Of a stretch of 64,000 nt of DNA, positions 42,457 to 51,358 are shown piece after piece; the stretch's first letter is position 1, and each line of letters begins with the position of its first letter. Made by a program: the position numbers and the translations under genes. Origin of the DNA: CALRGE01 sp964360635 (GTDB lineage Bacteria; Patescibacteriota; Gracilibacteria; UBA1369; 2-02-FULL-48-14); contig CAYHXO010000005.1 in the NCBI GenBank assembly GCA_964360635.1, positions 16,622 to 80,621 of the forward strand, in the 5' to 3' direction. The notes below the pieces were generated by a model, which did not search any database, was not told the DNA's origin, and was given only the letters and a program-made list of their open reading frames with translations.

Positions 42457-43682
42457 AAGTGAGAGTATTTCTTGATAATATGTCCCTTTAATTTTGAGAT
42501 ATCATCAATAATAACTCTTCCATCTTCGAAGTGTATACTTATTCCGATATAGACTGCAGTTTTTTTCATTAATTGCTCAATTCTTGAGTTTTCTTTGGTG
42601 GAAGTTTTCTCCTCAATTTTTAATTTTGCTGAGTAAATTGATTGCAGTTCCTTTTCTAAAAGAGCTGTAAATTCTTTTGAAGTGACCTTGTGCGTTTGCT
42701 CAGGAATTTGCATTTCAACCGCAGATTTTTGATATTCTTCAGCTAAATCTCCATCTTTACCGAAAGTTTTATATCTATCATTAAGTAAAACTCCTTTATC
42801 AATTGCTACTATTTGACGTCTTGCGCTTGTTGTAATTTGCGCTTTTTTACCAGCAAACTTCACAGCACTTGGATCTTTCAGTCTCATTTTTCTGTTTAAA
42901 TCCATATGTTCCCACAATCTTCTCTTGGATTCATGTCCTCCGGCCTCCATGTAGCTTTTCACTCTGAAAGCTGAATTTCCACCTCTTAGCGGGAAATTAT
43001 TATATTTGCTTCTTGTTATTACCTCCAACATATCAGTAAATCTTTGGACTGTAAGAAACAAATGATCAGAATAAAAATCTTCGTAAGGATGATCTATGAA
43101 ACCTGTTAATGCTTCAAGTTTTGGATTTTTATCGAATTCTTCGACAACATTCTCTACGTATTCATCATTTATATTAATTAGATCTGCATCTTGAGTTACA
43201 AGTATTAAATTTGCGATATCTACACCTTCGGTCTTCGAAGCTCTTCTTAGTGTTAAGCCACCTAAATCTTTTCTGACTCGACTAATTGTTAGTTCATCTT
43301 TAGTATATGTCGACTCGGCAATTGTTAGTTTTAATTCACTATATCTATTTTTTACTGCTATAGCGTCGTTATAGGCAATTGAGTTTTTAATATCAACACC
43401 TTCTGGGCCATTGATTAAGATAATTATTTCAAAATTCGGATCTTTTTCTTTACATCTTTGATCTAAAAATGAAAGCAAAGTTGTGGATACTCCTTTCTCA
43501 CAGTGCAATGATGCAATGTTAAATACTAATCTGCAGTTTTTAGACATAGGTCCTGAATCTATAGCAGTGTCCTCAATTTCTTTTAGATTTGTTTGTTCAG
43601 TTTTACTAAACTTACTGGATATAAAATTCTCTACATCTTCAGGGGTAATTTCTCCGTTTGCTGGATCTCTATCTAATGACAC
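42453..43682 (-). CDS. Family 2-like glycosyltransferase
   Basis: 409 residues from a GTG at 43682; a TTTACA-N17-TATAAT promoter lies 24 bases upstream. A GT-A fold is suggested by CRLVFNIASLHCEKGVSTTL, FEIIILINGPEG, ILVTQDADLININD (DAD metal site) and LRGGNSAFRVKSYMEAGGHE. The C-terminal 120 residues are helical and have no clear match. Probably transfers a sugar during surface glycan assembly, which would fit the flippase next to it. Cytoplasmic, no membrane helix. Confidence 0.78.
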   Translation of the reverse strand: MSLDRDPANGEITPEDVENFISSKFSKTEQTNLKEIEDTAIDSGPMSKNCRLVFNIASLHCEKGVSTTLLSFLDQRCKEKDPNFEIIILINGPEGVDIKNSIAYNDAIAVKNRYSELKLTIAESTYTKDELTISRVRKDLGGLTLRRASKTEGVDIANLILVTQDADLININDEYVENVVEEFDKNPKLEALTGFIDHPYEDFYSDHLFLTVQRFTDMLEVITRSKYNNFPLRGGNSAFRVKSYMEAGGHESKRRLWEHMDLNRKMRLKDPSAVKFAGKKAQITTSARRQIVAIDKGVLLNDRYKTFGKDGDLAEEYQKSAVEMQIPEQTHKVTSKEFTALLEKELQSIYSAKLKIEEKTSTKENSRIEQLMKKTAVYIGISIHFEDGRVIIDDISKLKGHIIKKYSHF

Positions 43683-43705
43683 TTGTAATTATGTTACAGT
43701 GTTCA

Positions 43706-43734
43706 ATTATAGCATAGATTTGCTTTTTTGTAAA
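43706..43734 (-). promoter_or_regulatory. Glycosyltransferase promoter
   Basis: Minus strand TTTACA (43734-43729), 17-base spacer, TATAAT (43711-43706). It lies within the 3' end of the flippase gene, so the transferase is transcribed separately as well. Confidence 0.75.
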
Positions 43735-44915
43735 CCCCACATCACCATCAAACTCTCTCCGGCAATTGCGCCGGTGATTATTGTGGCGATGGAGTTTGTT
43801 TGCCAGCCGATAAGAAAGAAAATGCCGGCCAGAGCTAGGGCGAGGATTTCGCGTTTGAGGAACCATTTTTCCTGGTTGAAGGCGAAGAGGTTGATGAGAA
43901 CGAGATCGTAGAGATAGGAAACTGCGGCGAGAATCAGCATCATTGGTAAAATAAACCATAGTTTTTCAATGAAATATTCTTTGCCGGTGAGGAGTTTTAT
44001 GAGTAGTGGAGAGAGAAGTGAACCGAAAATTATGAGAATTGCGCCGAGCGCGAGCAGGATTTTTTTGCTGATTTCAAAGAGTTCTTTAGGTTTGCTTTTG
44101 AGCACCGGTAGAATAGAGAACATCAAGAAAGTTGAAACTAGGGCGGCATAACTTGAAATGTGAAGGCTCACGTTATAAGAAGCATATTCTGCGTTTTGTA
44201 GAATTTTAACCGCGAAGTAACTTGGTAAAAATCTGAAGTAGAGATTATTGACTATGTTGATTAGTCCGAATGGAATTGAAGATAAGAGTAGGGTTTTCAT
44301 TAGTGCTGTGTCGAGTTTCCAGATGATGGTGATTTTTTGTTTAACGAAGAAGAGGCTGAGTGAGGCGGTCACAAAAGTTGCAATTAATGGCGCGATGAAG
44401 AATAAATTCGCGTCTTTTGAGATGTTGAAATGAATTATGGCGAGAATTGTGATGAGGTTTGTGAATCGACCGAGTAAGAGTGCAAACGTTGCTCTGCCCA
44501 TGAGATAGTGAACTTGCATGGCGGCGTCGCAAATTGCAGTAATGTATTCGAAGAAAAGTGCAGTTACAAAGAAAAAAATGCCGACTTTTGGGTAAATTAT
44601 TATTGGAATTAGAAAGAGTGGAATTGCTGTGGCGATTCGAACGAAGAGTGCGTTGGCGAAGACCGAATTAGCACGATCGCTTTGCTCGTGAGTGGACATT
44701 TGGCGGACCGTATTTCCGAAAATCCCTAGGTTTCCCATTGTGGCGAAAAATAGGGCGGTTTCAGAAATTTTTGCGTAAGTTCCGTATTCTTCAGTGCCTA
44801 GATAATTTGTGATTAGTTTGATTGCAGTTACAGCTAATCCAACCTGCAAGATTTTGCCAAAGTATTGCACTGCGGTTGACCAAGCGATTTTTTTCTCGAG
44901 TAGAGTTGAAATCAT
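43707..44915 (-). CDS. Oligosaccharide flippase (Wzx-like, MOP superfamily)
   Basis: 402 residues and about twelve membrane helices. N-terminal features typical of this family: TAVQYFGKILQVGLAVTAIK, YLGTEEYGTYAKISETALFF and GNTVRQMST. It should flip lipid-linked glycan units across the membrane. The start overlaps the C39-like lipoprotein stop (ATGA), and the glycosyltransferase lies next, so the set points to a small surface-glycan system. Confidence 0.85.
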   Translation of the reverse strand: MISTLLEKKIAWSTAVQYFGKILQVGLAVTAIKLITNYLGTEEYGTYAKISETALFFATMGNLGIFGNTVRQMSTHEQSDRANSVFANALFVRIATAIPLFLIPIIIYPKVGIFFFVTALFFEYITAICDAAMQVHYLMGRATFALLLGRFTNLITILAIIHFNISKDANLFFIAPLIATFVTASLSLFFVKQKITIIWKLDTALMKTLLLSSIPFGLINIVNNLYFRFLPSYFAVKILQNAEYASYNVSLHISSYAALVSTFLMFSILPVLKSKPKELFEISKKILLALGAILIIFGSLLSPLLIKLLTGKEYFIEKLWFILPMMLILAAVSYLYDLVLINLFAFNQEKWFLKREILALALAGIFFLIGWQTNSIATIITGAIAGESLMVMWGLQKSKSML

Positions 44916-45631
44916 GAAGGAAATACTTCTATTATTTTCTTTGCTCCTAGCGTGATGTCAGGGTCGCTCCAATCGTGTAGGGCATTTTCAATCACGCTCC
45001 AATCGTATGTATAATTTGAGCCGTTTCGAGTACCAACATCGTTTGTTATTATTTGCATTTTTTCAGTGTCGTAACCTTTAATCACAATCATGTGGTAATT
45101 TGGGCCACCATTTTTGAAGTTAGGGTTATAGAGGAGTTTACCTGCGAATGGCGCAACAATCAGATGTCCATTTGAAATAATTTCTTTAATATCGTCGAAA
45201 CTTGGATTTTCGTGAATTTTTGTTTGCAAATTGTACTGAATTTTTATCATTTCGGCGGTTTGTGCGATGGATGTGTGTTCATAACTTCCAAAATATATTT
45301 TTTCCCACTCGACGAGGCGAAGTAGCTCAGTGTTGAACGTGTCTTTGTTTAGATTCATTCCTTTGAAAATATTCGCAACATTCAAAATGCTGGCCTCTTC
45401 GCAAGCTTCCTGCCAAGGGTAATCCCAGTTTGAATGAGGCGCTTGAGTGAAAAATGGAACTTCAATGTTCAGCGCGGAGCGTATTTCAGTTTCTGGTCTA
45501 GGTTTTATTTCCGTTGCTACTTTAACGCCTTTGCTAGTGGTGTCTTGAAGTTCAAGAAAATTGACGGTTTCAGGCGCTTGTTTTGTGCAGGCACTCAAAA
45601 TCAGGACTGCGATAATTAGAAATTTCTTCAT
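44912..45631 (-). CDS. C39-like cysteine peptidase lipoprotein
   Basis: 239 residues, lipobox VLILSACTKQ (Cys15). The papain-like C39 domain begins VPFFTQAPHSNWDYPWQEAC: the Cys of EACEEASILN is the nucleophile, His lies in NYHMIVIKGYD and the Asp/Asn in NDVGTRNG. Such C39_2 proteins are usually surface-anchored peptidases or binding domains. Overlaps both neighbours by four bases, so it is translated with YajQ and the flippase. Confidence 0.85.
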   Translation of the reverse strand: MKKFLIIAVLILSACTKQAPETVNFLELQDTTSKGVKVATEIKPRPETEIRSALNIEVPFFTQAPHSNWDYPWQEACEEASILNVANIFKGMNLNKDTFNTELLRLVEWEKIYFGSYEHTSIAQTAEMIKIQYNLQTKIHENPSFDDIKEIISNGHLIVAPFAGKLLYNPNFKNGGPNYHMIVIKGYDTEKMQIITNDVGTRNGSNYTYDWSVIENALHDWSDPDITLGAKKIIEVFPS

Positions 45632-46122
45632 CTGTAATTGGTGAATTTTAATGGAAGTGGAACCGATTTTTCAGTTTTAAGCATTGCGATTACTCCTTGT
45701 AATTCGTCGCGCGATTTTGAGGTAACTCTCACGGTTTCACCTTGAATGCTTGGCTTTGTTTTTGGACACTTTTCTCTGATGAGATTCGAAACGATTTTTG
45801 CGATTTCTTGATCGAGCACTTTCACGAGTTTGATTTCGATGCGCACATTACTTCCGCCCATTTTCATTAATTCGCCTTTTTTTAAGATTTGAGGTGAAAG
45901 TTTTCTGTTGATGATTTTTTGTAGCACAATTCCCCAAACCGTTTCGAGCGCCATTTCAGATTGAGCCGTGATTGTGATTTTTTCGTCGCTTACGTCGATT
46001 TCTACTTTGAGGTCTTTCAAATCATAACGCACTAGAATCTCTTTTCTAGCCTGATCGACGGCATTTGTGAGCTCGTGAGTATCGAAGTCGCAAACTATGT
46101 CCATTGATGCATCTGAAGCCAT
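45628..46122 (-). CDS. yajQ: YajQ-family nucleotide-binding protein
   Basis: 164 residues, the family's usual length. Typical sequence: SMDIVCDFDTHELTNAVDQA, RYDLKD, LSPQILKKGELMKMGGSNVR, KVLDQEIAKIVSNLIRE and KSRDELQGVIAMLK. YajQ folds as two ferredoxin-like domains. Some members bind cyclic di-GMP and change transcription, others bind RNA. A GGDEF protein is encoded at 61579, so a c-di-GMP link is possible. First gene of the YajQ-C39-flippase string. Confidence 0.92.
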   Translation of the reverse strand: MASDASMDIVCDFDTHELTNAVDQARKEILVRYDLKDLKVEIDVSDEKITITAQSEMALETVWGIVLQKIINRKLSPQILKKGELMKMGGSNVRIEIKLVKVLDQEIAKIVSNLIREKCPKTKPSIQGETVRVTSKSRDELQGVIAMLKTEKSVPLPLKFTNYR

Positions 46123-46140
46123 ATGTGTTTGATTAATGTC

Positions 46141-46154
46141 GCTTTAATTAAAGC
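46141..46154. other. AT-rich palindrome upstream of yajQ
   Basis: GCTTTAATTAAAGC is a 14-bp perfect palindrome about 20 bases before the yajQ start and is followed on the plus strand by TTTTTC. Possible operator or bidirectional hairpin. Confidence 0.45.
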
Positions 46155-46173
46155 TTTTTCGGGGGGTCTAGTC

Positions 46174-46195
46174 AAACTGTCCCCGGGGGCAGTTT
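46174..46195. terminator. GC-centred hairpin in divergent spacer
   Basis: AAACTGTCC and GGCAGTTT (one G-T pair) close around CCGGG, followed by TTT on the plus strand. It is terminator-like in shape but lies upstream of both flanking genes, so a regulatory role is equally possible. Confidence 0.45.
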
Positions 46196-46252
46196 TTGAT
46201 CTGTAAAAATCTACCGGCGTGATTGACTAATTTTATTTCATGTTCTAATACC

Positions 46253-46264
46253 CCCGCCGGCGGG
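46253..46264. other. 12-bp GC palindrome, second copy
   Basis: CCCGCCGGCGGG, matching the core of the 14-bp palindrome at 14851. It ends five bases before the -35 box of the next gene. Confidence 0.65.
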
Positions 46265-46268
46265 AGAT

Positions 46269-46297
46269 TTGACGAATTCTCGTTTTTAGTGTATATT
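46269..46297 (+). promoter_or_regulatory. Promoter giving a leaderless transcript
   Basis: TTGACG (46269-46274), 17-base spacer, TATATT (46292-46297). The ATG is at 46306, so the transcript should begin within about three bases of the start codon. Confidence 0.8.
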
Positions 46298-46305
46298 CAC
46301 ACTCT

Positions 46306-46938
46306 ATGATCGAGTCACTTGTTAGAGAACAATATGGGAGGAGCGTGGATATCCTTGAACGTGGAGAATTAACAGAAGGAGTAATAATTCCGCCTGAAGC
46401 TGAGTGTATAGATATTCTTCGAGATACTTTAACAGATAAACAAATCACCTACGTTCAAGAAAAAATGCGCCGTGCAGTGTTTCAAATTGTTCCACAAAGA
46501 CCATTTTGGGATTTTGAAAATGCAATGAATTTAAACTTAAGAGAAGGTGAGCCCAATACATATCTTGATACCTATGTTCGAGTAAGATTCCTCAAAATGC
46601 CTTCAGGTAAAGAAGTGCAGATTGGATTTGTTGAAGGTTCTGAAATACTTCCTGCCACACCACTAATAAGATTTCAACTTTCAAAGCAGGAGGAACTTTA
46701 TAAGAACTGTCTGCCTGAGGGAGTAAACGTAATTCATCCACGAAACTATGCATTGCTGCAAAGTGATCTAAGAATTGATGTTGATCATTTTTCAGTACTT
46801 GAAGATAACTCAAAAGATAGAACACGCTTGCTTGGTGCATCTTGTGGTTACTCTCAGCTAAGATTTGGTGGATATGATCCAGGAAATGGAGGTCTTTTTG
46901 CTCGTTGGCGTTCTCAGATCATGAAAGTTGTGCAGTAA
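46306..46938 (+). CDS. Hypothetical protein, 210 residues
   Basis: Soluble, no signal peptide. The N-terminal 60 residues are helical (ECIDILRDTLTDKQITYVQE), then a beta-rich part: YVRVRFLKMPSGKEVQIGFV, PLIRFQLSKQEELYKNCLPE and LLGASCGYSQLRFGGYDPGN. No family recognised. It has a strong leaderless promoter beside a GC palindrome, and TrhO follows 24 bases downstream, so the two may be cotranscribed. Confidence 0.65.
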   Translation: MIESLVREQYGRSVDILERGELTEGVIIPPEAECIDILRDTLTDKQITYVQEKMRRAVFQIVPQRPFWDFENAMNLNLREGEPNTYLDTYVRVRFLKMPSGKEVQIGFVEGSEILPATPLIRFQLSKQEELYKNCLPEGVNVIHPRNYALLQSDLRIDVDHFSVLEDNSKDRTRLLGASCGYSQLRFGGYDPGNGGLFARWRSQIMKVVQ

Positions 46939-46962
46939 AGCCATTTTTGCTAAAATCCCGAC

Positions 46963-47976
46963 GTGTTAAAAAACTTAGTAGACAGAAAGGTGTTAAAACA
47001 ACGTTTGAAGACCGAAAACTTCAAGCGCGTGACTATGTCTTTTTACAGGTATGTGAAGATTGAAAAACCGGAGGAAATGCGAGATCAGCTGTATCGGGAA
47101 TGGTATGCACTTGGCGTTTTTGGAAGGATTTATTTGGCGCGAGAGGGAATAAATGCACAACTTTGCGTTCCTGAAGAAAATTTGGAGCAGTTTAAGGCGG
47201 GTTTAGAGGTGCGTGCTGAATTTAAAAATATGCGTTTGAATTTTGCCGTGGAGCAGGGGACTTCTTTTTATAAACTTGGAATTAAGGTTAGAAAACAGAT
47301 TGTGGCGGATGGTTTGCCGGAAGATTCTTATGATCTTTCGAATGTCGGGAAACATTTGAGCCCGCAAGAATTCAATGTGGCGATGGAAGATAAAAATGCC
47401 GTTGTGGTGGATATGCGAAATTTTTACGAAAGCCGAATCGGTAGATTTGAAGGAGCAATTTGCCCTGATGTTGATACTTTTCGTGAGGAATTGCCGCAGG
47501 TTGCCGAAATGCTTGAAGATAAAAAAGATAAGAAAATTCTACTTTATTGTACTGGTGGAATTCGTTGTGAGAAGGCGAGTGCATATTTGAAAAGTCAGGG
47601 TTTTGGAGATGTGAGCCAGCTTTACGGCGGTGTGATTACTTATGCGCATACCGTTACCGATAGTAAATTTATCGGGCGAAATTTTGTATTTGACGAAAGA
47701 ATTGCGGAGAGAATTACCGAGCATGTTTTGAGCACCTGCGATCAATGTGAAAATGCATGTGATGATTACACGAATTGCAAAAATATGATCTGTAATTTGT
47801 TGTTTTTACAGTGCAGTGATTGTGCCGCGAAGTTTGCTGGTGCTTGCAGTGAAGAATGCAGAAGGATTGCTGAACTTCCGCCTGAAGAATATAAGTCAGA
47901 ACGAAAAAAGAGCGGGGCTACCGACTTTGAAAAATACAAAAGTAGAATTAGGCCTAACTTAAAAGCGACAAGATAG
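46963..47976 (+). CDS. trhO: tRNA uridine(34) hydroxylase TrhO (rhodanese-domain protein)
   Basis: 337 residues from a GTG at 46963; similarity to TrhO/YceA extends to this N-terminus. N-terminal ferredoxin-like part (SFYRYVKIEKPEEMRDQLYR, YLAREGINAQLCVP), rhodanese domain with active-site Cys in YCTGGIRCEKASAYL, then GKNFVFDERIAERI-like segment and Cys-rich zinc-like tail (CDQCENACDDYTNCKN, CSDCAAKFAGACSEEC). It makes 5-hydroxyuridine at the wobble base of tRNA using oxygen. In a fermentative cell the oxygen need is notable. Overlaps the convergent Nramp gene by 23 bases. Confidence 0.92.
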   Translation: MLKNLVDRKVLKQRLKTENFKRVTMSFYRYVKIEKPEEMRDQLYREWYALGVFGRIYLAREGINAQLCVPEENLEQFKAGLEVRAEFKNMRLNFAVEQGTSFYKLGIKVRKQIVADGLPEDSYDLSNVGKHLSPQEFNVAMEDKNAVVVDMRNFYESRIGRFEGAICPDVDTFREELPQVAEMLEDKKDKKILLYCTGGIRCEKASAYLKSQGFGDVSQLYGGVITYAHTVTDSKFIGRNFVFDERIAERITEHVLSTCDQCENACDDYTNCKNMICNLLFLQCSDCAAKFAGACSEECRRIAELPPEEYKSERKKSGATDFEKYKSRIRPNLKATR

Positions 47977-49321
47977 TTGCGACGCCGACTAAAATCATTA
48001 TTCCGGTTATTAGCCAACCAAAGATTTGTGTTAATTTACCGTTCACATGTTTTCCCATTAATTTTTTATTGCTGCTTATAAGTACAATCATAACAAGAAT
48101 TATTGGAGCGATTAGTCCGTTTCCAACTCCGGAGTAAATTAGAGCAGTAATTGGGTCAAAGCCAATAAAATTTATGGCTAATCCGATTATCATTGAAATT
48201 ATTATTACGCCGTAAAATGCGTGCGCATCTTTCAATTTGCGGTAAAGACCTGATTTCCAGGCGAAACTTTCAGAAATTGCGTATGAAGCTGAGCCGGCAA
48301 GAATCGGTACTGAAAGTAAACCTGTTCCAATTATTCCTAATGCGAAAAGTAGATATGCTTGATCTCCGGCGATTGGTTTTAATGCAAGGGCAGCTTCAGC
48401 CGCACTATTTATATTTGTGATTCCGTTTGCATGAAGTGCCGCTCCATTTGCGGCGATAATAAAAAACATTACAACATTTGAAAGTAACATTCCTGACCAA
48501 ACATCAATTCTCATTTCTGAAATTTGAGCTTCATTACAATTGTTTTTCCTTAACTTAACTGTTGTTTGCCCACCCAAAATTTCTTCTTCAACTTCTTGCG
48601 ATGTTTGCCAAAAGAAAAGATAAGGAGAAATTGTTGTTCCCAAAATTCCACATACAAGGAATATTTGTTCTTTTGTGAAATCCATTGATGGAATTAAAGT
48701 GCTTTTTAATAATTCTCCCCAGTTCAAATTCACGCTTAATGCTGAGAAAACATAAGATAGTAAAACGAGTGCCAGCCATTTTAAATATTTTGCATATTTT
48801 TCATACGGACTGAAAATTTGCAGCAGTAGACTCGCGCCGGTGAATAAAACAACGAGTGGTCCAAATTTGAATGAAGGAAAAATTAATTCTGTGGCTTGTG
48901 CCATTGCGCCAAGATTTGCACCAAGATTTAATGTGTTCGCACAGAAAAGTAAAAATGCAGAAGTATATAAAATCCATCGTGGATAACTTGTGCGAATGTT
49001 ACCGGCGAGCCCGCGGCCTGTGGCTAGCCCGATTCTTGCGCACATTTCTTGAACGATTGACATTAATGGGAATGTGAAGAGGGCGAGCCAGGCGAGCTGG
49101 AAGCCATATTGAGCACCTGTTTGAGAGTAAATTGTTATTCCGGACGGATCATCGTCTGCCGCTCCGGTTGTTAAACCCGGACCAAGAATTTTCCAGTATT
49201 TTTTTGCGCCGCCCATTTTATTTTCAACTTCATTCTCCAATTTTTCGGCTTCATCAACTGTTTTTTCAAGAAGAATAGCCGGTGCTTCGAAGGCTCGTTT
49301 TATAAGACTTTTCTTTTTCAT
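47954..49321 (-). CDS. Nramp-like divalent metal transporter with altered metal site
   Basis: 455 residues with eleven or so helices after a basic, charged N-terminal tail of about 40. TM1 reads GAADDDPSGITIYSQTG, where classical Nramp transporters have DPGN. The TM6 equivalent is GTTISPYLFFWQTSQEVEEE, where classical members have the methionine of MPH. Loss of that Met removes the soft-metal preference, so magnesium or another hard ion is more likely than Mn/Fe (Nramp-related group). Probably a proton- or gradient-driven importer. Confidence 0.85.
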   Translation of the reverse strand: MKKKSLIKRAFEAPAILLEKTVDEAEKLENEVENKMGGAKKYWKILGPGLTTGAADDDPSGITIYSQTGAQYGFQLAWLALFTFPLMSIVQEMCARIGLATGRGLAGNIRTSYPRWILYTSAFLLFCANTLNLGANLGAMAQATELIFPSFKFGPLVVLFTGASLLLQIFSPYEKYAKYLKWLALVLLSYVFSALSVNLNWGELLKSTLIPSMDFTKEQIFLVCGILGTTISPYLFFWQTSQEVEEEILGGQTTVKLRKNNCNEAQISEMRIDVWSGMLLSNVVMFFIIAANGAALHANGITNINSAAEAALALKPIAGDQAYLLFALGIIGTGLLSVPILAGSASYAISESFAWKSGLYRKLKDAHAFYGVIIISMIIGLAINFIGFDPITALIYSGVGNGLIAPIILVMIVLISSNKKLMGKHVNGKLTQIFGWLITGIMILVGVATILSLLS

Positions 49322-49325
49322 ATAA

Positions 49326-50537
49326 TTATACTAACAGCTTTTTGGCTTTGAAAAAGATTAAAAATATTAGCCAAGCAATAAATATGCAAATTGCGGCAAC
49401 TGTAATTGGTAAAATTTTATCTATAGAAACAATTATTCCCGCAATAATTGGTGGAATTGCAGATGCCAATGATTGAATTGATTGATTAATTCCTAAAATT
49501 TCACCCTGTCTGCTTTTTTCTGTCATATTTGAAACTAGTGCTGTTTGATTCGGCATTGATAGCCCATTCGACATTGCGACAAAAGATAAAATGAAATAAA
49601 TATATTTAGACTCGTCAGGAATGAGTAGACAAATCAAAGCAATTGAAAGGGTAAAAAGTGAGATTCTTAGAATTTTTTCTGACTTGAAATATTTTCCAAG
49701 TTTTCTTGTTATTACACCTTGTGTAAATGCAATCCAAAGGCCGATATAAGCAAAAATATCTGCAATTTGGGAATGACTGAAAGTAAATTTTTGAATTAGG
49801 TAAACTGAGAAAAATTGTGTGAAGAAATTGAAACCCAATGTCATGACAAAAATTGTCAAAAAAAGTACACGCAAGTTTTGAATTTTAAAGGCTTTTGATA
49901 GATTTTTTATACCTGTGAAAACATCAACTTTTGTATTGATTCTCACTTTGAGGGTTTCTTTGAAGAAAAAGGCTAGTAGACCAATGTTTATTAAACTTAA
50001 AATAGCTGCGAACCAGAATGGAGTTGTGTAATTAAACCAAGTTACAATTGATGGATCGGCAAGTTTTCCACCTATATAAGGGCCAATAATGAAGCCGAAA
50101 CCGAATGTCATTCCAATCAAACCAAAATTTTTCGCTTTTGATTTTTCATCACTCATATCTGCGATTGAGGACATCGCAATTGAGATATTTCCTCCTGTAA
50201 AACCGTCGATTGTTCTGCTTAGAAGTATTATATAAATATTTCTTTCAACTATACCGATTGCGAATAGAATGTAGCCAAAAAATGTTCCTACAAGTGAAAG
50301 AATTAGAAGTTTTTTTCTACCATAATTGTCTGAAAGTGCGCCAAGAATTGGAGCACTGAAAAACTGTGCTAAAGGATAAGCTTAAACTATAATTCCCAAG
50401 ATCAGTGCTCGTGATGAAGCGTCAACGGATGCTGGAAGTATTCCACCGGAAAAATCAAAAATAATAGGAGCAAGAATTGGAATTATTATTCCGATTCCAA
50501 TCATGTCTAGAAAGACTGTAAAAATTAAAGCAATCAT
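49326..50537 (-). pseudogene. MFS efflux transporter interrupted by one in-frame TAA
   Basis: From the ATG at 50537 the frame encodes a TetA/MdtG-like MFS protein: TVFLDMIGIGIIIPILAPII, then TAA at 50384-50382 (ALILGIIV*AYPLAQFFSAPI), then LSDNYGRKKLLILSLVG (motif A), SRTIDGFTGGNISIAMSS and ten further helices, stop at 49326. Total 403 codons. Only codon 52 is wrong; frame and sequence are otherwise intact, so the change is recent, a sequence error, or read through. A 282-residue product could start at ATG 50174 but would lack the first four helices. Confidence 0.85.
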
Positions 50538-50551
50538 TTTTTATTTTTGGT

Positions 50552-51307
50552 TTATTCTTTATAAAAGGTGATTGTATCACTCTTTTCAGTATATGATTTT
50601 CCCGATGATTTAATTGCGGTTACTCTGTATTTAACACTTTCTTCAAAGTTTATTTTAAAATCTGATTTTAAATTTATAATTCCATCTGAGATTGTAATCG
50701 AAGCATTTTCCGCAATTGCTTTCCCATCTTTAATTGTGATTTCGTATTTACCTTCATCAAGGCAAGGGTTAATCCCATCATTATTATAGGATGTACAGTT
50801 AGCAACGCTTACTTTATATGTATTTGCTCCCACATCTTTAAATGCCATTTCCAAATTTGAATTTTGACTTGGATTTTGTTTTGGCTCCAAGATTGTTGGT
50901 GCCTCAACTTTATCCGGTTCAGGTACTTCAATTTCAGTAATGCTAACACTTGAGTCGAGGTAAGTAATTTTTACCAAATACGGCTGGTCTTTAAAGTTGA
51001 TATTACAAATATGAGGAAATCTTGGTGAATCGCATAATGTTCCGCTTTCCGGGTTTTTATCATTAGTTGAACTTATGTATATGTATTTATTTTGAAGTGC
51101 TTCCGGCAAATTAGCACTTAGACCTTCGTAATCTTTTTCCGAAAGCTTGAGATCAGGTCTTTCAATATAAAAACTGAACCATGAAGTATCATCTTCACGA
51201 TATGTAATTTGATCAATGCTTAGTTGTGCCTCGACGTAGCTGGTTTCTTTCACACAAGCTGTTGTTAAAATTATAAGTGTACAAAGTATCAGTATGATTT
51301 TTATCAT
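50552..51307 (-). CDS. Lipoprotein of unknown function
   Basis: 251 residues with lipobox (LTTACVKE, Cys18). The mature part is beta-rich: an N-terminal domain to about 130, a Pro-rich hinge (EVPEPDKVEAPTILEPKQNP) and a C-terminal domain resembling an Ig/fibronectin-like sandwich (ITIKDGKAIAENASITISDG, YRVTAIKSSGKSYTEKSDTI). Four further cysteines occur as two likely disulfides. It stands before the interrupted transporter gene, 14 bases apart. Confidence 0.7.
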   Translation of the reverse strand: MIKIILILCTLIILTTACVKETSYVEAQLSIDQITYREDDTSWFSFYIERPDLKLSEKDYEGLSANLPEALQNKYIYISSTNDKNPESGTLCDSPRFPHICNINFKDQPYLVKITYLDSSVSITEIEVPEPDKVEAPTILEPKQNPSQNSNLEMAFKDVGANTYKVSVANCTSYNNDGINPCLDEGKYEITIKDGKAIAENASITISDGIINLKSDFKINFEESVKYRVTAIKSSGKSYTEKSDTITFYKE

Positions 51308-51308
51308 A

Positions 51309-51337
51309 TTGTAGAATTAGTTTGGGCTGATTATAGT
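51309..51337 (+). promoter_or_regulatory. Promoter of the MgtA-like ATPase
   Basis: TTGTAG (51309-51314), 17-base spacer, TATAGT (51332-51337), ATG at 51359. Confidence 0.6.
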
Positions 51338-51358
51338 GATATTACTTAAAAGCCACCA

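Noticed and set aside
50552..51307. Recent insertion element as cause of the broken transporter
   Set aside because: No terminal repeats or transposase; the transporter is interrupted by a single stop codon only.
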